Below are positions 35,766-44,300 of a stretch of 64,000 nucleotides of DNA, one piece after another. Origin of the DNA: Vibrio japonicus (GTDB taxonomy: Bacteria > Pseudomonadota > Gammaproteobacteria > Enterobacterales > Vibrionaceae); contig NZ_CP102096.1 of the NCBI RefSeq assembly GCF_024582835.1, forward strand, positions 868,001 through 932,000. Direction: 5' to 3'. Under the pieces are notes generated by a model. It saw nothing but the letters and a program-made list of their open reading frames with translations. It was not told the origin of the DNA and did not search any database. A program made the translations under genes and the position numbers. Numbering within the stretch: position 1 is the first letter of the stretch; the number at the start of each line of letters is the position of its first letter.

Positions 35766-36808
35766 TTATACAATTGACTCCTTTAACTCAGAAAAAGATT
35801 AAACATTTCAAAGAGATTAAACGTGGGTACTGGTCTCTACTGATTTTATCAACGTTATTGGTGTTATCTCTGTTTGCTGAACTATTGGTGAACAGCAAGG
35901 CGTTGGTTGTTAAGTACAACGGCGAGTTGAGTTTTCCGGTATTTAGTGATGTTCGAACGGGCGATGAATTTGGCCTTAGTTATTCAAGCGAGGTGGATTA
36001 CCGAGCGCTTAAAAAGCAGTTTGAAGAAGATGGTGGCGATAATTTCGTATTGATGCCTTTGGTACCATGGAATCCATACGAGCAAGATTTCAGTGGCGAT
36101 TACCCTCCGTTGCCGCCAAGCATAGAGAGTCAGCATTATTTAGGTACAGATGTTATTGGTAGAGATATCTTAGCGCGCCTTGTTTATGGCTTTCGTATCG
36201 CAATGGGCTTTGCGCTGTTAACAATGGCTATCTCATACGCAATTGGGACGGTGGTTGGATGCTCAATGGGCTTTTTCGGTGGGCGGTTTGATCTTTTTGT
36301 TCAGAGGTTTATTGAAGTTTGGTCAATGGTTCCATTCCTGTATGTGATTATGATTCTAGTTTCAATTACACAGCCGACGTTTACTCTGTTCGTTGCCATT
36401 AACGTCCTCTTTGGATGGATGGGAATGACGTGGTACATGAGGACGATGACCTACAAAGAATCAGCACGCGAATACGTTATGGCAGCAAGAGCTTTAGGTG
36501 CTTCCACACTTAGAATTTTGCTAAAGCATATTCTCCCGAATACGATGGTTATGATTGTTACTCTCGCGCCGTTTACCATTGCTGCAAATATAACGGCACT
36601 AACCGCGCTAGACTATTTAGGATTGGGATTAATGCCACCGACTCCAAGTTGGGGCGAGCTATTGCAGCAGGGTAAATCAAACTTGGACGCGCCTTGGATT
36701 GTGACGTCTGTTGTAACCTCTATTGTCGCTGTACTAGTGATGGTGACTTTTATTGGCGAAGCTATCCGCGCCGCATTTGACCCGAAAAAATTTACACGAT
36801 ACGTGTAG
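35762..36808 (+). CDS. peptide ABC transporter permease (YejE/OppC-like)
   Basis: A 348-residue inner-membrane permease of the DppC/OppC family. One N-terminal helix, a long periplasmic region (about residues 45-135) as in YejE, then five helices with the EAA loop YVMAARALGASTLRILLKHILPN, cited by YVMAARALGAS and LLKHILPN. The segment HYLGTDVIGRDILARLVYG is the family hallmark. I use the ATG at 35762 overlapping the previous stop by 4 bases (ATGA), not an upstream frame extension into the preceding gene. It pairs with the preceding permease to form the membrane channel. Confidence 0.9.
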   Translation: MIIQLTPLTQKKIKHFKEIKRGYWSLLILSTLLVLSLFAELLVNSKALVVKYNGELSFPVFSDVRTGDEFGLSYSSEVDYRALKKQFEEDGGDNFVLMPLVPWNPYEQDFSGDYPPLPPSIESQHYLGTDVIGRDILARLVYGFRIAMGFALLTMAISYAIGTVVGCSMGFFGGRFDLFVQRFIEVWSMVPFLYVIMILVSITQPTFTLFVAINVLFGWMGMTWYMRTMTYKESAREYVMAARALGASTLRILLKHILPNTMVMIVTLAPFTIAANITALTALDYLGLGLMPPTPSWGELLQQGKSNLDAPWIVTSVVTSIVAVLVMVTFIGEAIRAAFDPKKFTRYV

Positions 36809-36833
36809 CTCAGAATAAGACAGGGAATTCATT

Positions 36834-38663
36834 ATGAAGAAATTATTAGTTGCTTCGATTTTATCAGCACTGGGAACGGGCGCTTATGCGGCGAGTCTTC
36901 CTCAAGACCTTAACTGGAAAACCAACTGGGACGAACCTTTATTCGCGTCTTCTGAAGCAAAACGTGGTGGTACTTACCGAACACATATTTTAAGTTTTCC
37001 ACAAACATTGAGAAGCGTTGGACCTGATTCTAACTCTGGCCTGAGAGCCTATTTTTTAGACGATGTACCCAAGCTCGTCGAAAAACACCCTGATACGTTG
37101 GAGTGGATACCTTCAATCGCGAACGAATGGGCTTTTGGTGATGATAACAAGACGATCTATTTTAAGCTTAACCCTGAAGCGAAATGGTCAGATGGTAAGC
37201 CAGTAACGGCTGACGATTTTGTGTTTATGCTTAAGTTCTATCGTTCAAAAGATATTATTGCGCCTTGGTACAACGAGTATTACACCAATGTTATCGCTGA
37301 TGTTCAAAAAGTCGACGCGCATACTATTGCGGTGGTCAGCGGAATAGAGAAAAACCAGGAAGATCTACTTTATACATTAGGTAGCTTAGTTCCTCGCCCT
37401 GCGCACTTTTATGCGAATCCATCTAAGGATGAAAATGGTGATGGTATTGATGATAACTTCGTTCGTAAATTTAACTTCAAAGGCGAGCCGACCACGTCAG
37501 CTTACTATTTGGGTGATGTGAAAAAAGGTAAGCAAATTACCTTCGAACACGTTGGCAATGATTGGTGGGGTTACAGTAACCGTTATTATCAGAATCGTTA
37601 TAACGTAGATAAAATTCGCATTAAGGTTATTCGAGACAACGATATTGCAATGAAGCACTTCGAAAAAGGTTCGTTGGATGCTTTCAGTTTGTTGTTACCT
37701 TCCCTGTGGCATGAGAAAACGCATTCGGAGCCATATAAAAAAGGGTATATCAATAAATTCTGGGGCTATAACCAAATGCCACAAGGTGCTGGCGGTCTCT
37801 GGATGAATACAGCACAACCTTTATTGGGAGATATAGAGCTGCGCAAAGGGATCATGTTGGCTACGGATTACGATGGCATGATCGAGAACATCACACGTGG
37901 GGATTACACGCGTAAGCCACATGCGATGGGATTCGGTCACGGAAACTATGATCTTCCGAACCCAACGCCGCCAAAATTTGATCCAGAAAAAGCAGCGGAA
38001 CACTTTGCTAAAGCGGGATTCGATCAAATTGGGCCTGACGGTATACGCATGAATGCCAAAGGTGAGCGATTAAGTTTTGGCATCACTTACGGTGTAAATG
38101 CTTGGACACCTCGTATCGCATTTCTAAAAGAACAAGCGAAATTAGCAGGGTTGGAATTTACGCTAAATCTTGTAGATGGTTCAGCAGCATTTAAATATAC
38201 ACTAGAAAAGAAACATGAACTCGCATTTCTAAATATGGGGACAAGTGATGTTCCAGCATATTGGGAATACTTCCATAGTTTCAATGCGAATAAACCTCAG
38301 ACTAACAACCATACGAATTTCAGTTCGCCGCTTTTGGATAAATTGATTGAGCAATACAAAGCAGAGTTTGATCTCGCGAAGAAGCAGGAACTGTCTCACA
38401 AGATTCAGGAAGAGATCACAGCAGCTAATGTGATTGTACCTGGCTATATGGTGCCTTATGCACGAGAAGCACACTGGCGTTGGATGAAGTTCCCAGAGAA
38501 AGCAATGACCAAGCGTACATACAACATGTTCTCTATTGATCGAACTTTCGGCTTACATACTTTCTGGATCGATAAAGATATTGAGAAAGAAACTAAGAAA
38601 GCGATGAAGCAGGATAAAACATTCCCAGAAGTTACGATCGTGGATGAGCGTTATAAGCTATAG
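36834..38663 (+). CDS. peptide ABC transporter substrate-binding protein (family 5, YejA-like)
   Basis: A 609-residue periplasmic binding protein of solute-binding family 5, with signal peptide residues 1-19 (ending GAYA). It has the family pattern EWAFGDDNKTIYFKLNPEAKWSDGKPVTADDFVF, cited by KWSDGKPVTADDFVF near residue 120. Length and overall pattern are nearer to YejA (about 600 residues) than to OppA (about 540). YejA-type proteins bind peptides, including microcin C and antimicrobial peptides. The segment DENGDGIDDNF near residue 200 looks like a calcium-binding EF-hand-type loop, unusual in this family and fitting a marine setting. It lies third in the cluster, after the permeases, unlike yejABEF. 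Confidence 0.88.
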   Translation: MKKLLVASILSALGTGAYAASLPQDLNWKTNWDEPLFASSEAKRGGTYRTHILSFPQTLRSVGPDSNSGLRAYFLDDVPKLVEKHPDTLEWIPSIANEWAFGDDNKTIYFKLNPEAKWSDGKPVTADDFVFMLKFYRSKDIIAPWYNEYYTNVIADVQKVDAHTIAVVSGIEKNQEDLLYTLGSLVPRPAHFYANPSKDENGDGIDDNFVRKFNFKGEPTTSAYYLGDVKKGKQITFEHVGNDWWGYSNRYYQNRYNVDKIRIKVIRDNDIAMKHFEKGSLDAFSLLLPSLWHEKTHSEPYKKGYINKFWGYNQMPQGAGGLWMNTAQPLLGDIELRKGIMLATDYDGMIENITRGDYTRKPHAMGFGHGNYDLPNPTPPKFDPEKAAEHFAKAGFDQIGPDGIRMNAKGERLSFGITYGVNAWTPRIAFLKEQAKLAGLEFTLNLVDGSAAFKYTLEKKHELAFLNMGTSDVPAYWEYFHSFNANKPQTNNHTNFSSPLLDKLIEQYKAEFDLAKKQELSHKIQEEITAANVIVPGYMVPYAREAHWRWMKFPEKAMTKRTYNMFSIDRTFGLHTFWIDKDIEKETKKAMKQDKTFPEVTIVDERYKL

Positions 38664-38681
38664 CTTGTGAGGATCAGGAAG

Positions 38682-39542
38682 ATGAGCAGTGAAGTAGTAC
38701 TAAGTGTTAAAAACTTGGAAACTGAATTCTTAACGGATAATGGGCCAGTAAAAGTTCTTCATGGCGTGAGTTTCGATGTAAAGAAAGGTCGCACGTTGGG
38801 CTTAGTTGGCGAATCTGGTTGTGGTAAGAGTGTCACCTCGATGTCCATTATGGGGTTGTTGCCCAAGCCTTATGGCAACATTGTTGGCGGTGAAATCTTA
38901 TACCGAGGCAAAGATTTGGTTTCTATGCCTTCCGAAGAGATGTATGCCATGCGTGGTGATCGCATTTCTATCATCTTCCAGGATCCTATGACAGCTTTGA
39001 ACCCAGTGCATACGGTCGGCAAGCAGCTTATGGAAGTATTAGAGTTGCACCGTCCAGAATTGGCGAAAGCTGAGCAACGACATTATGCCCTGCAGATGTT
39101 GGAGAAAGTCAGAATTCCTATGCCGGAAAAGCGCATTGATGAGTATCCACATAATCTGTCCGGTGGAATGCGACAGCGTGTCATGATCGCTATGGCTTTA
39201 GCATGTAAGCCCGATATTCTAATCTGTGACGAGCCTACTACAGCACTGGATGTAACTGTACAAGCCTCTATCTTGGAGCTCATGCGTGAGTTACAGGAAG
39301 AGACTGGAATGGCCATGATTTTTATCACTCATGATCTAGGGGTTGTAGCGGAAATTTGTGATGACGTCGCCGTAATGTACGCAGGGAAAATCGTTGAAAA
39401 AGCGGATGTATTTGAGCTATTCGATAACCCACAACACCCATACACCAAAAGGTTAATGGGGCTTATGCCAAGTTTAGATCATGAACCAAAACAAATGATT
39501 GATATTCAACCTATCGATCCAAGTATGTTCCAGGATAACTAA
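38682..39542 (+). CDS. peptide ABC transporter ATP-binding protein (OppD-like)
   Basis: A 286-residue ATPase. Walker A GESGCGKSV near residue 40, signature LSGGMRQRVMIAMAL, Walker B ILICDEPTTALDV and switch histidine in FITHDLGVVAE. The C-terminal PYTKRLMGLMPSL is typical of the oligopeptide/dipeptide subfamily, though the usual four-cysteine iron-sulphur motif of some OppD and DppD proteins is absent. I use the ATG at 38682, preceded by AGGAAG; a GTG at 38667 lies in the ribosome-binding region. It pairs with the next ATPase, where E. coli YejF is a single fused protein. Confidence 0.92.
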   Translation: MSSEVVLSVKNLETEFLTDNGPVKVLHGVSFDVKKGRTLGLVGESGCGKSVTSMSIMGLLPKPYGNIVGGEILYRGKDLVSMPSEEMYAMRGDRISIIFQDPMTALNPVHTVGKQLMEVLELHRPELAKAEQRHYALQMLEKVRIPMPEKRIDEYPHNLSGGMRQRVMIAMALACKPDILICDEPTTALDVTVQASILELMRELQEETGMAMIFITHDLGVVAEICDDVAVMYAGKIVEKADVFELFDNPQHPYTKRLMGLMPSLDHEPKQMIDIQPIDPSMFQDN

Positions 39543-39551
39543 GGGAAAGCC

Positions 39552-40358
39552 ATGCAAGAAGTATTAAGAATTGAAGGCTTAAAGCAGCACTTTGTCTCCG
39601 GGAAAAAGCTGTTTTCTAAAGGTTATACGGTCAAAGCTGTTGATGGTGTTTCCTTTTCGTTAGAGCAGGGTAAAACATTAGGTTTGGTGGGCGAGTCTGG
39701 GTGTGGAAAAAGCACTTTGGGGAGAACGATCCTCAAGTTGTTCGAACCAACAGAAGGAAGCATTTACTTCGAAGGAAAAGATATTACGAGGCTATCCCCT
39801 AAGGAAATGCGTCCTCTGCGTAAAGACATGCAAATCGTATTTCAGGACCCAATGGAATCTCTTAATCAACGACATACGATAGGTATGATCTTAGAAGAAC
39901 CTTATATTATCCATAAAATGGGAACGGATAAGGAACGAAAACAGTGGGTTCTGGAATTATTGGATAAAGTCGGTTTACCTCGTGAAGCGATTAACCGCTA
40001 TCCGCATGAATTTTCTGGTGGGCAAAGACAGCGTATTGGTATCGCTCGTGCCATAGCACTAAAACCAAAGTTATTAATTTGTGATGAGTCAGTATCGGCA
40101 CTTGATGTTTCAGTACAAGCTCAGATTATAAATTTGTTACTTGCGCTGCAAAAAGACATGAATCTTGCAATTATATTTATCTCGCATGACTTGTCAGTGG
40201 TAAAACAAGTTTCTGATGATGTAGCTGTTATGTATTTTGGCAAGGTGGTCGAATATGGCCCAGCACTAGAAGTTTATAATTCACCAGAAAATGAATATAC
40301 AAAAAAACTATTATCAGCAATACCTATAACACACCCTAGTCAGCGAAAACGCGCCTAG
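39552..40358 (+). CDS. peptide ABC transporter ATP-binding protein (OppF-like)
   Basis: A 268-residue ATPase forming the second nucleotide-binding subunit of the importer. Walker A GESGCGKST near residue 50, signature FSGGQRQRIGIARAIAL, Walker B LLICDESVSALDVSVQAQ and switch histidine FISHDLSVVKQ. The Walker B runs DES, where DEP is the most common form; this is within normal variation. It begins 9 bases after the preceding gene. Sequence after its stop becomes AT-rich and holds two hairpins before the next gene. Confidence 0.92.
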   Translation: MQEVLRIEGLKQHFVSGKKLFSKGYTVKAVDGVSFSLEQGKTLGLVGESGCGKSTLGRTILKLFEPTEGSIYFEGKDITRLSPKEMRPLRKDMQIVFQDPMESLNQRHTIGMILEEPYIIHKMGTDKERKQWVLELLDKVGLPREAINRYPHEFSGGQRQRIGIARAIALKPKLLICDESVSALDVSVQAQIINLLLALQKDMNLAIIFISHDLSVVKQVSDDVAVMYFGKVVEYGPALEVYNSPENEYTKKLLSAIPITHPSQRKRA

Positions 40359-40406
40359 GAATAAAAATAATAAATCAAAATTAATTTTTTCGCTTGTTAA
40401 CTTTTT

Positions 40407-40435
40407 ATCAGAAATAAGGGGGGCTTATTTCTGAT
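40407..40435 (+). other. perfect 12-bp hairpin with a five-G loop
   Basis: ATCAGAAATAAG and its exact complement CTTATTTCTGAT flank GGGGG. No T run follows, so it is not a classical terminator. It lies 49 bases after the last ABC gene and may separate importer mRNA from that of the barrel and protease, or act in mRNA stability. Confidence 0.55.
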
Positions 40436-40474
40436 GGTTGTTATTTGCACAAATAAAAATCAAGGCAAATAGCA

Positions 40475-40508
40475 CATGAAACACTCTTATTGAGTTCAAT
40501 ATTTCATG
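40475..40508 (+). other. second hairpin just before the barrel gene
   Basis: CATGAAA at 40475-40481 pairs with TTTCATG at 40502-40508, and inside CTC pairs with GAG. It ends 14 bases before the barrel ATG, so it overlaps the region of its ribosome-binding site (GGAAG). Confidence 0.4.
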
Positions 40509-40522
40509 GAAGTTAATAATCT

Positions 40523-41350
40523 ATGCAAAACACAACAAAGTGGAAAGAGAGTATCATTGCATTCTCTCTCCTATCCATATTTAGTTCGTCGGCTTTATCT
40601 GATGATAATAAGCCCGATGAGCAACAAATAAAGTCTAGCTTTGGCGGTAATGTCTCAGTTGCTTACGATACCAATATTTATCACAAGGACGATCACCGTT
40701 CTGTACGTAATATTTCTTGGAATGGTTCACTGCATTACTCATTTGCCTCTAATTACCGCGCTTACCTAAGTAGCGGTGGTTATAGGGCGCTTGAGGATAA
40801 AACAGGAGACTATTTTACGGATAGTGTGATTGGTATTAGTCGTTCAAACCTCTTTGAATTTGGTGATACGGCAACAGTTGGGATAAATGGCCAGTTTACT
40901 ATTCCTACGTCTGAAACATCACGTAAAGATGAACTTATTACAGCCTTTCGAGTTGCTGTGCCTTTAAGTTTTCAGATTTCTGATGCCAACATTTCAGTTT
41001 CACCTCGGTTAAGGAAGAATTTCCATAAGTACCAAACCGCAGGCGGAAAATCATTAACTGAATGGGTTTATTCATTATCTACTTCCGCTAGCTATTCATT
41101 CCAGGATCTTACTGTTGGGATTTCTGCCCTTGCCGGAAACTCAATCAGTTATCAAGGTACGCGCCGTAACAGTATCACCTATGGTGGCTCTGTCTTTGGT
41201 TCATACCAGCTCACAGATGCATTTAGTTTTAGTCTTTCAGCCTCGACCTCTGGTTTCTATTTAGATGCGGAGAAAGGGACTCTTGGCGATATCGACATTT
41301 TTGATGCAGATCGCGCGTCTTATGAAGCGCGTATTAGTTACTCCTTTTAG
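40523..41350 (+). CDS. orphan outer-membrane beta-barrel protein
   Basis: I do not recognise a named family. The product has 275 residues with a signal peptide (about residues 1-26, ending SSSALS). After an acidic stretch DDNKPDEQQIK, the mature part is a run of amphipathic strands with alternating hydrophobic and polar residues and aromatic ends, ending EARISYSF. The terminal Phe is the standard signal for Bam-mediated insertion. About 10 to 12 strands are likely. It starts 164 bases after the importer genes and ends 29 bases before the lipoprotein protease gene, so it is probably cotranscribed with the latter. A pore or display partner is possible; this is inference. Confidence 0.75.
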   Translation: MQNTTKWKESIIAFSLLSIFSSSALSDDNKPDEQQIKSSFGGNVSVAYDTNIYHKDDHRSVRNISWNGSLHYSFASNYRAYLSSGGYRALEDKTGDYFTDSVIGISRSNLFEFGDTATVGINGQFTIPTSETSRKDELITAFRVAVPLSFQISDANISVSPRLRKNFHKYQTAGGKSLTEWVYSLSTSASYSFQDLTVGISALAGNSISYQGTRRNSITYGGSVFGSYQLTDAFSFSLSASTSGFYLDAEKGTLGDIDIFDADRASYEARISYSF

Positions 41351-41379
41351 GGAAATAAAAATAATATTAAGGACATGAC

Positions 41380-44300
41380 ATGAAGTTTAAAAAAATAGGA
41401 CTAGCTTCAGCGATTGCCGCTGTATTAGCTGGTTGTGGAGCTGATGACCAGCCCTACGAATACGTAGAAAGAGACATAAAAGAAGTTAAAGTAAATGACC
41501 TTCGACTCGATGGTCGTTGGTTTTATGCGCCGACTACAGGGGCTGCACCTAGGTTTGCAGTCACGCAGTTTCCATTTCTGCAAGGCATGGCTCGATATGT
41601 CGAACTTTGTTTTTCTGACGAAGGTTTAGAGGTTCGTGGCTATGATCGTAATAACCCGGAAGCGCGTTTACCAAAAGATGCGAATGGTTTCTGTCTACCT
41701 GAAGGTACAGACACTGCAAGCGATCAATATCTGGGTGGTGAAGATACCGTTAACTTCCCACATGTAATGACGATTGCTGGTTCATACGATAAATATCAAT
41801 GTCGTGAAGACAGCTATGGTGATTGTACAAACGTTGAAGAAACAGATTCTAACCCTAATTTGTCGACGGGCGCTTTTCGCAACAATACCCACTTTACTCC
41901 TGACCCAGCCTCGACAAAGGTTACAGAACTTAACTTAGACGAGCTTTATGGCACTAAAGAAGGTCTAAGCGCGCAAGGCGATCCAGAGGTGATTTCTTGG
42001 GAATTTGATCCTAAGAGCGGTGTTTTAAACTTTGAACTAGAGCAAACCTTCTCAATAGATGTAGAGCAACTATCTTCTTACATTGATTGGTCTGCAATGG
42101 AAGAAGAGCTTGCCAACGGCTCTTTCAAAGCGCGTTTTTACTACTCATTAATCCATGAAGACCATTTGGCTTCTAAGGATTATCAACCAATCGTGTATCC
42201 GAACGCTGATGACACTTCATTCGGCTTCTTCACGACGACAACGTTGAAGTTAAATCCAACGACGAACAAGTATGAAGATATCACTTATCTTAACCGTTTT
42301 AACCCAGAGTTAGGCGCGATTGAGTATTACTTGACTGATAACTTCTTTGAGCCAAAAAACAAGATGTATTTAGACAGTACGATAGAAACTGTCAATAAAA
42401 TGAACGAAGCCTTGAGTGTTATTGGTGTTAAAACAAGTAAGCCACCAATCCAAATCGTCAATAAAACACAAGGGTTAGGTATCCATGCGGGTGATTTACG
42501 CTACAACGTGATTAACTTAGTGGATGAGCCTTTAGATAACGGTCTACTTGGTTATGGTCCGCTCATCGCCGATCCACGTACTGGCGAAATTATTAAAGCG
42601 CACGTAAACCAATATTCTGGCGTAGCGCGTACAGGTGCCCAACTATACTGGAATAACCTTGCTAGGTTCTATAATCGCCAGCAGTTGAGCAATGTAGAGT
42701 ACTTCAAGCCGCCAACGGAAAATGCGTCTACAGATGGTGCAGTTCAATCGGCTACACCAGCAGTAGCAAAAGCGATGCAGTCTCAAGTTGTTAGAAACAT
42801 CACTGCAAAGCAAGTAGCAGATGCTGACCCATATTCATCTCAGTCCGCGCATTACTTAGAAGAGCCAGAGTCTGTTGGATATACAAAGCCAATTCGTCAC
42901 AAGGATCTGATCACTATTACTGATGAATCTAGCCTTGAAGACGTCGTAAAAGCAGATATGCAGCGCCTTCAGATGTGGAGTGAGAATACTGTATTCCCTC
43001 AAGAGGCGATGTGGATTTCAGCGACTCAGAAATCGATGATTGAAGCACTAGACTTAGAATCAGGCGACTTCTTCAAGAATGTCTATGATGATCAGGGTGT
43101 TGTCATTGGTCGTGAGCTGAAACGATGGAAGGAGCTTGGGATTGATGAGCGAAGAATCGCAGCTGACGCCCTAACCATTACGACCTACGCAAATACATTA
43201 GTTCATGAGTTGGGCCACAATGTAGGATTGCGCCACAACTTCAAAGGTTCGAATGACTCAAAGAACTTTTATAGTGCAGATCAAGCTGAGAAACTCGGTC
43301 TAAAGAGCATTCCTGCCTACAGCTCTACGATGGATTACGCTCCAAGCATGCTTGATGAAACGCCTACTTGGGGGCTATATGATCTGGAAGCATTTAAGTT
43401 TGCTTATGGTCGTGAGCTAGATGTATATGGCGATATACCCGTACAGCAAGTGCCTAAGCCAGTAGAAGTGACTGCTGTTACAGAAACTGCTTTGCCAACG
43501 GATCGTGAACCAACGGCTGAAGAACAAGCTCAATACGATTTGTGGTTGGAGTATAAGCAGTACCAAGAAGATTTAGAGCAGTACAACGCTTGGGTTAACT
43601 ACACTCAAACCGCAATTTATAGAGCGACTGGGCCGACAAGTTTGCTTGATTGTAAGGCGATTGGGGTCGTGGCAGACGGCTCTGAGCAAAAATTTAAGTA
43701 CACTTGTTCTCTCGACAAAATCGATAAAATTGCTTTGATTGATGAAGTAGGCTTACGTACAGACGTTGAGAAGTTGTTTAACAAACAGCTAAGAAGTAGT
43801 GCTCGCGTTGTATCAGTGCTGCAAGACTCTAGCCAGTTGTCTGAGTATAAGTATTTGTCACAACTGAATAAAGTGATCCCACTTAACTCCGTTTCAAGTT
43901 TAGAGCAATTGCAGGAAGTATTTAACTCGGTACAGGACACCAAAGAGATAGTGCGTCACGGCGTGATCAATTATGTCGAAGGTGAGTTTGATCTAAAACG
44001 AGAGTCCTTTTCTTTCTGTACAGATGGGAATGTTTCTTTAAATAGTGACTGTAACCGTTTTGATGAAGGTACTAACCTAGCTGAAATTGTTAGCTACAAG
44101 TGGCAGAGCTACTTAGACAACTATGCAAATGCTAACACCGGGGAGCTGAGCCGAGATGGTTTGACCACTTCGAATTACCTAGGTTACCTACTGCGCCGCC
44201 TGAGAAGCATGAACGAAGTAAGGGAAGTTATAGAGGACTCTGAACGTTTAGACGATCTATATACAACACTCGGTTATGCTCGTACTACAGATAGACCACT

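Noticed and set aside
43617-43943. A 108-codon minus-strand frame inside the protease gene
   Set aside because: No ribosome-binding site and no domain; the plus-strand frame is continuous for 1489 codons.
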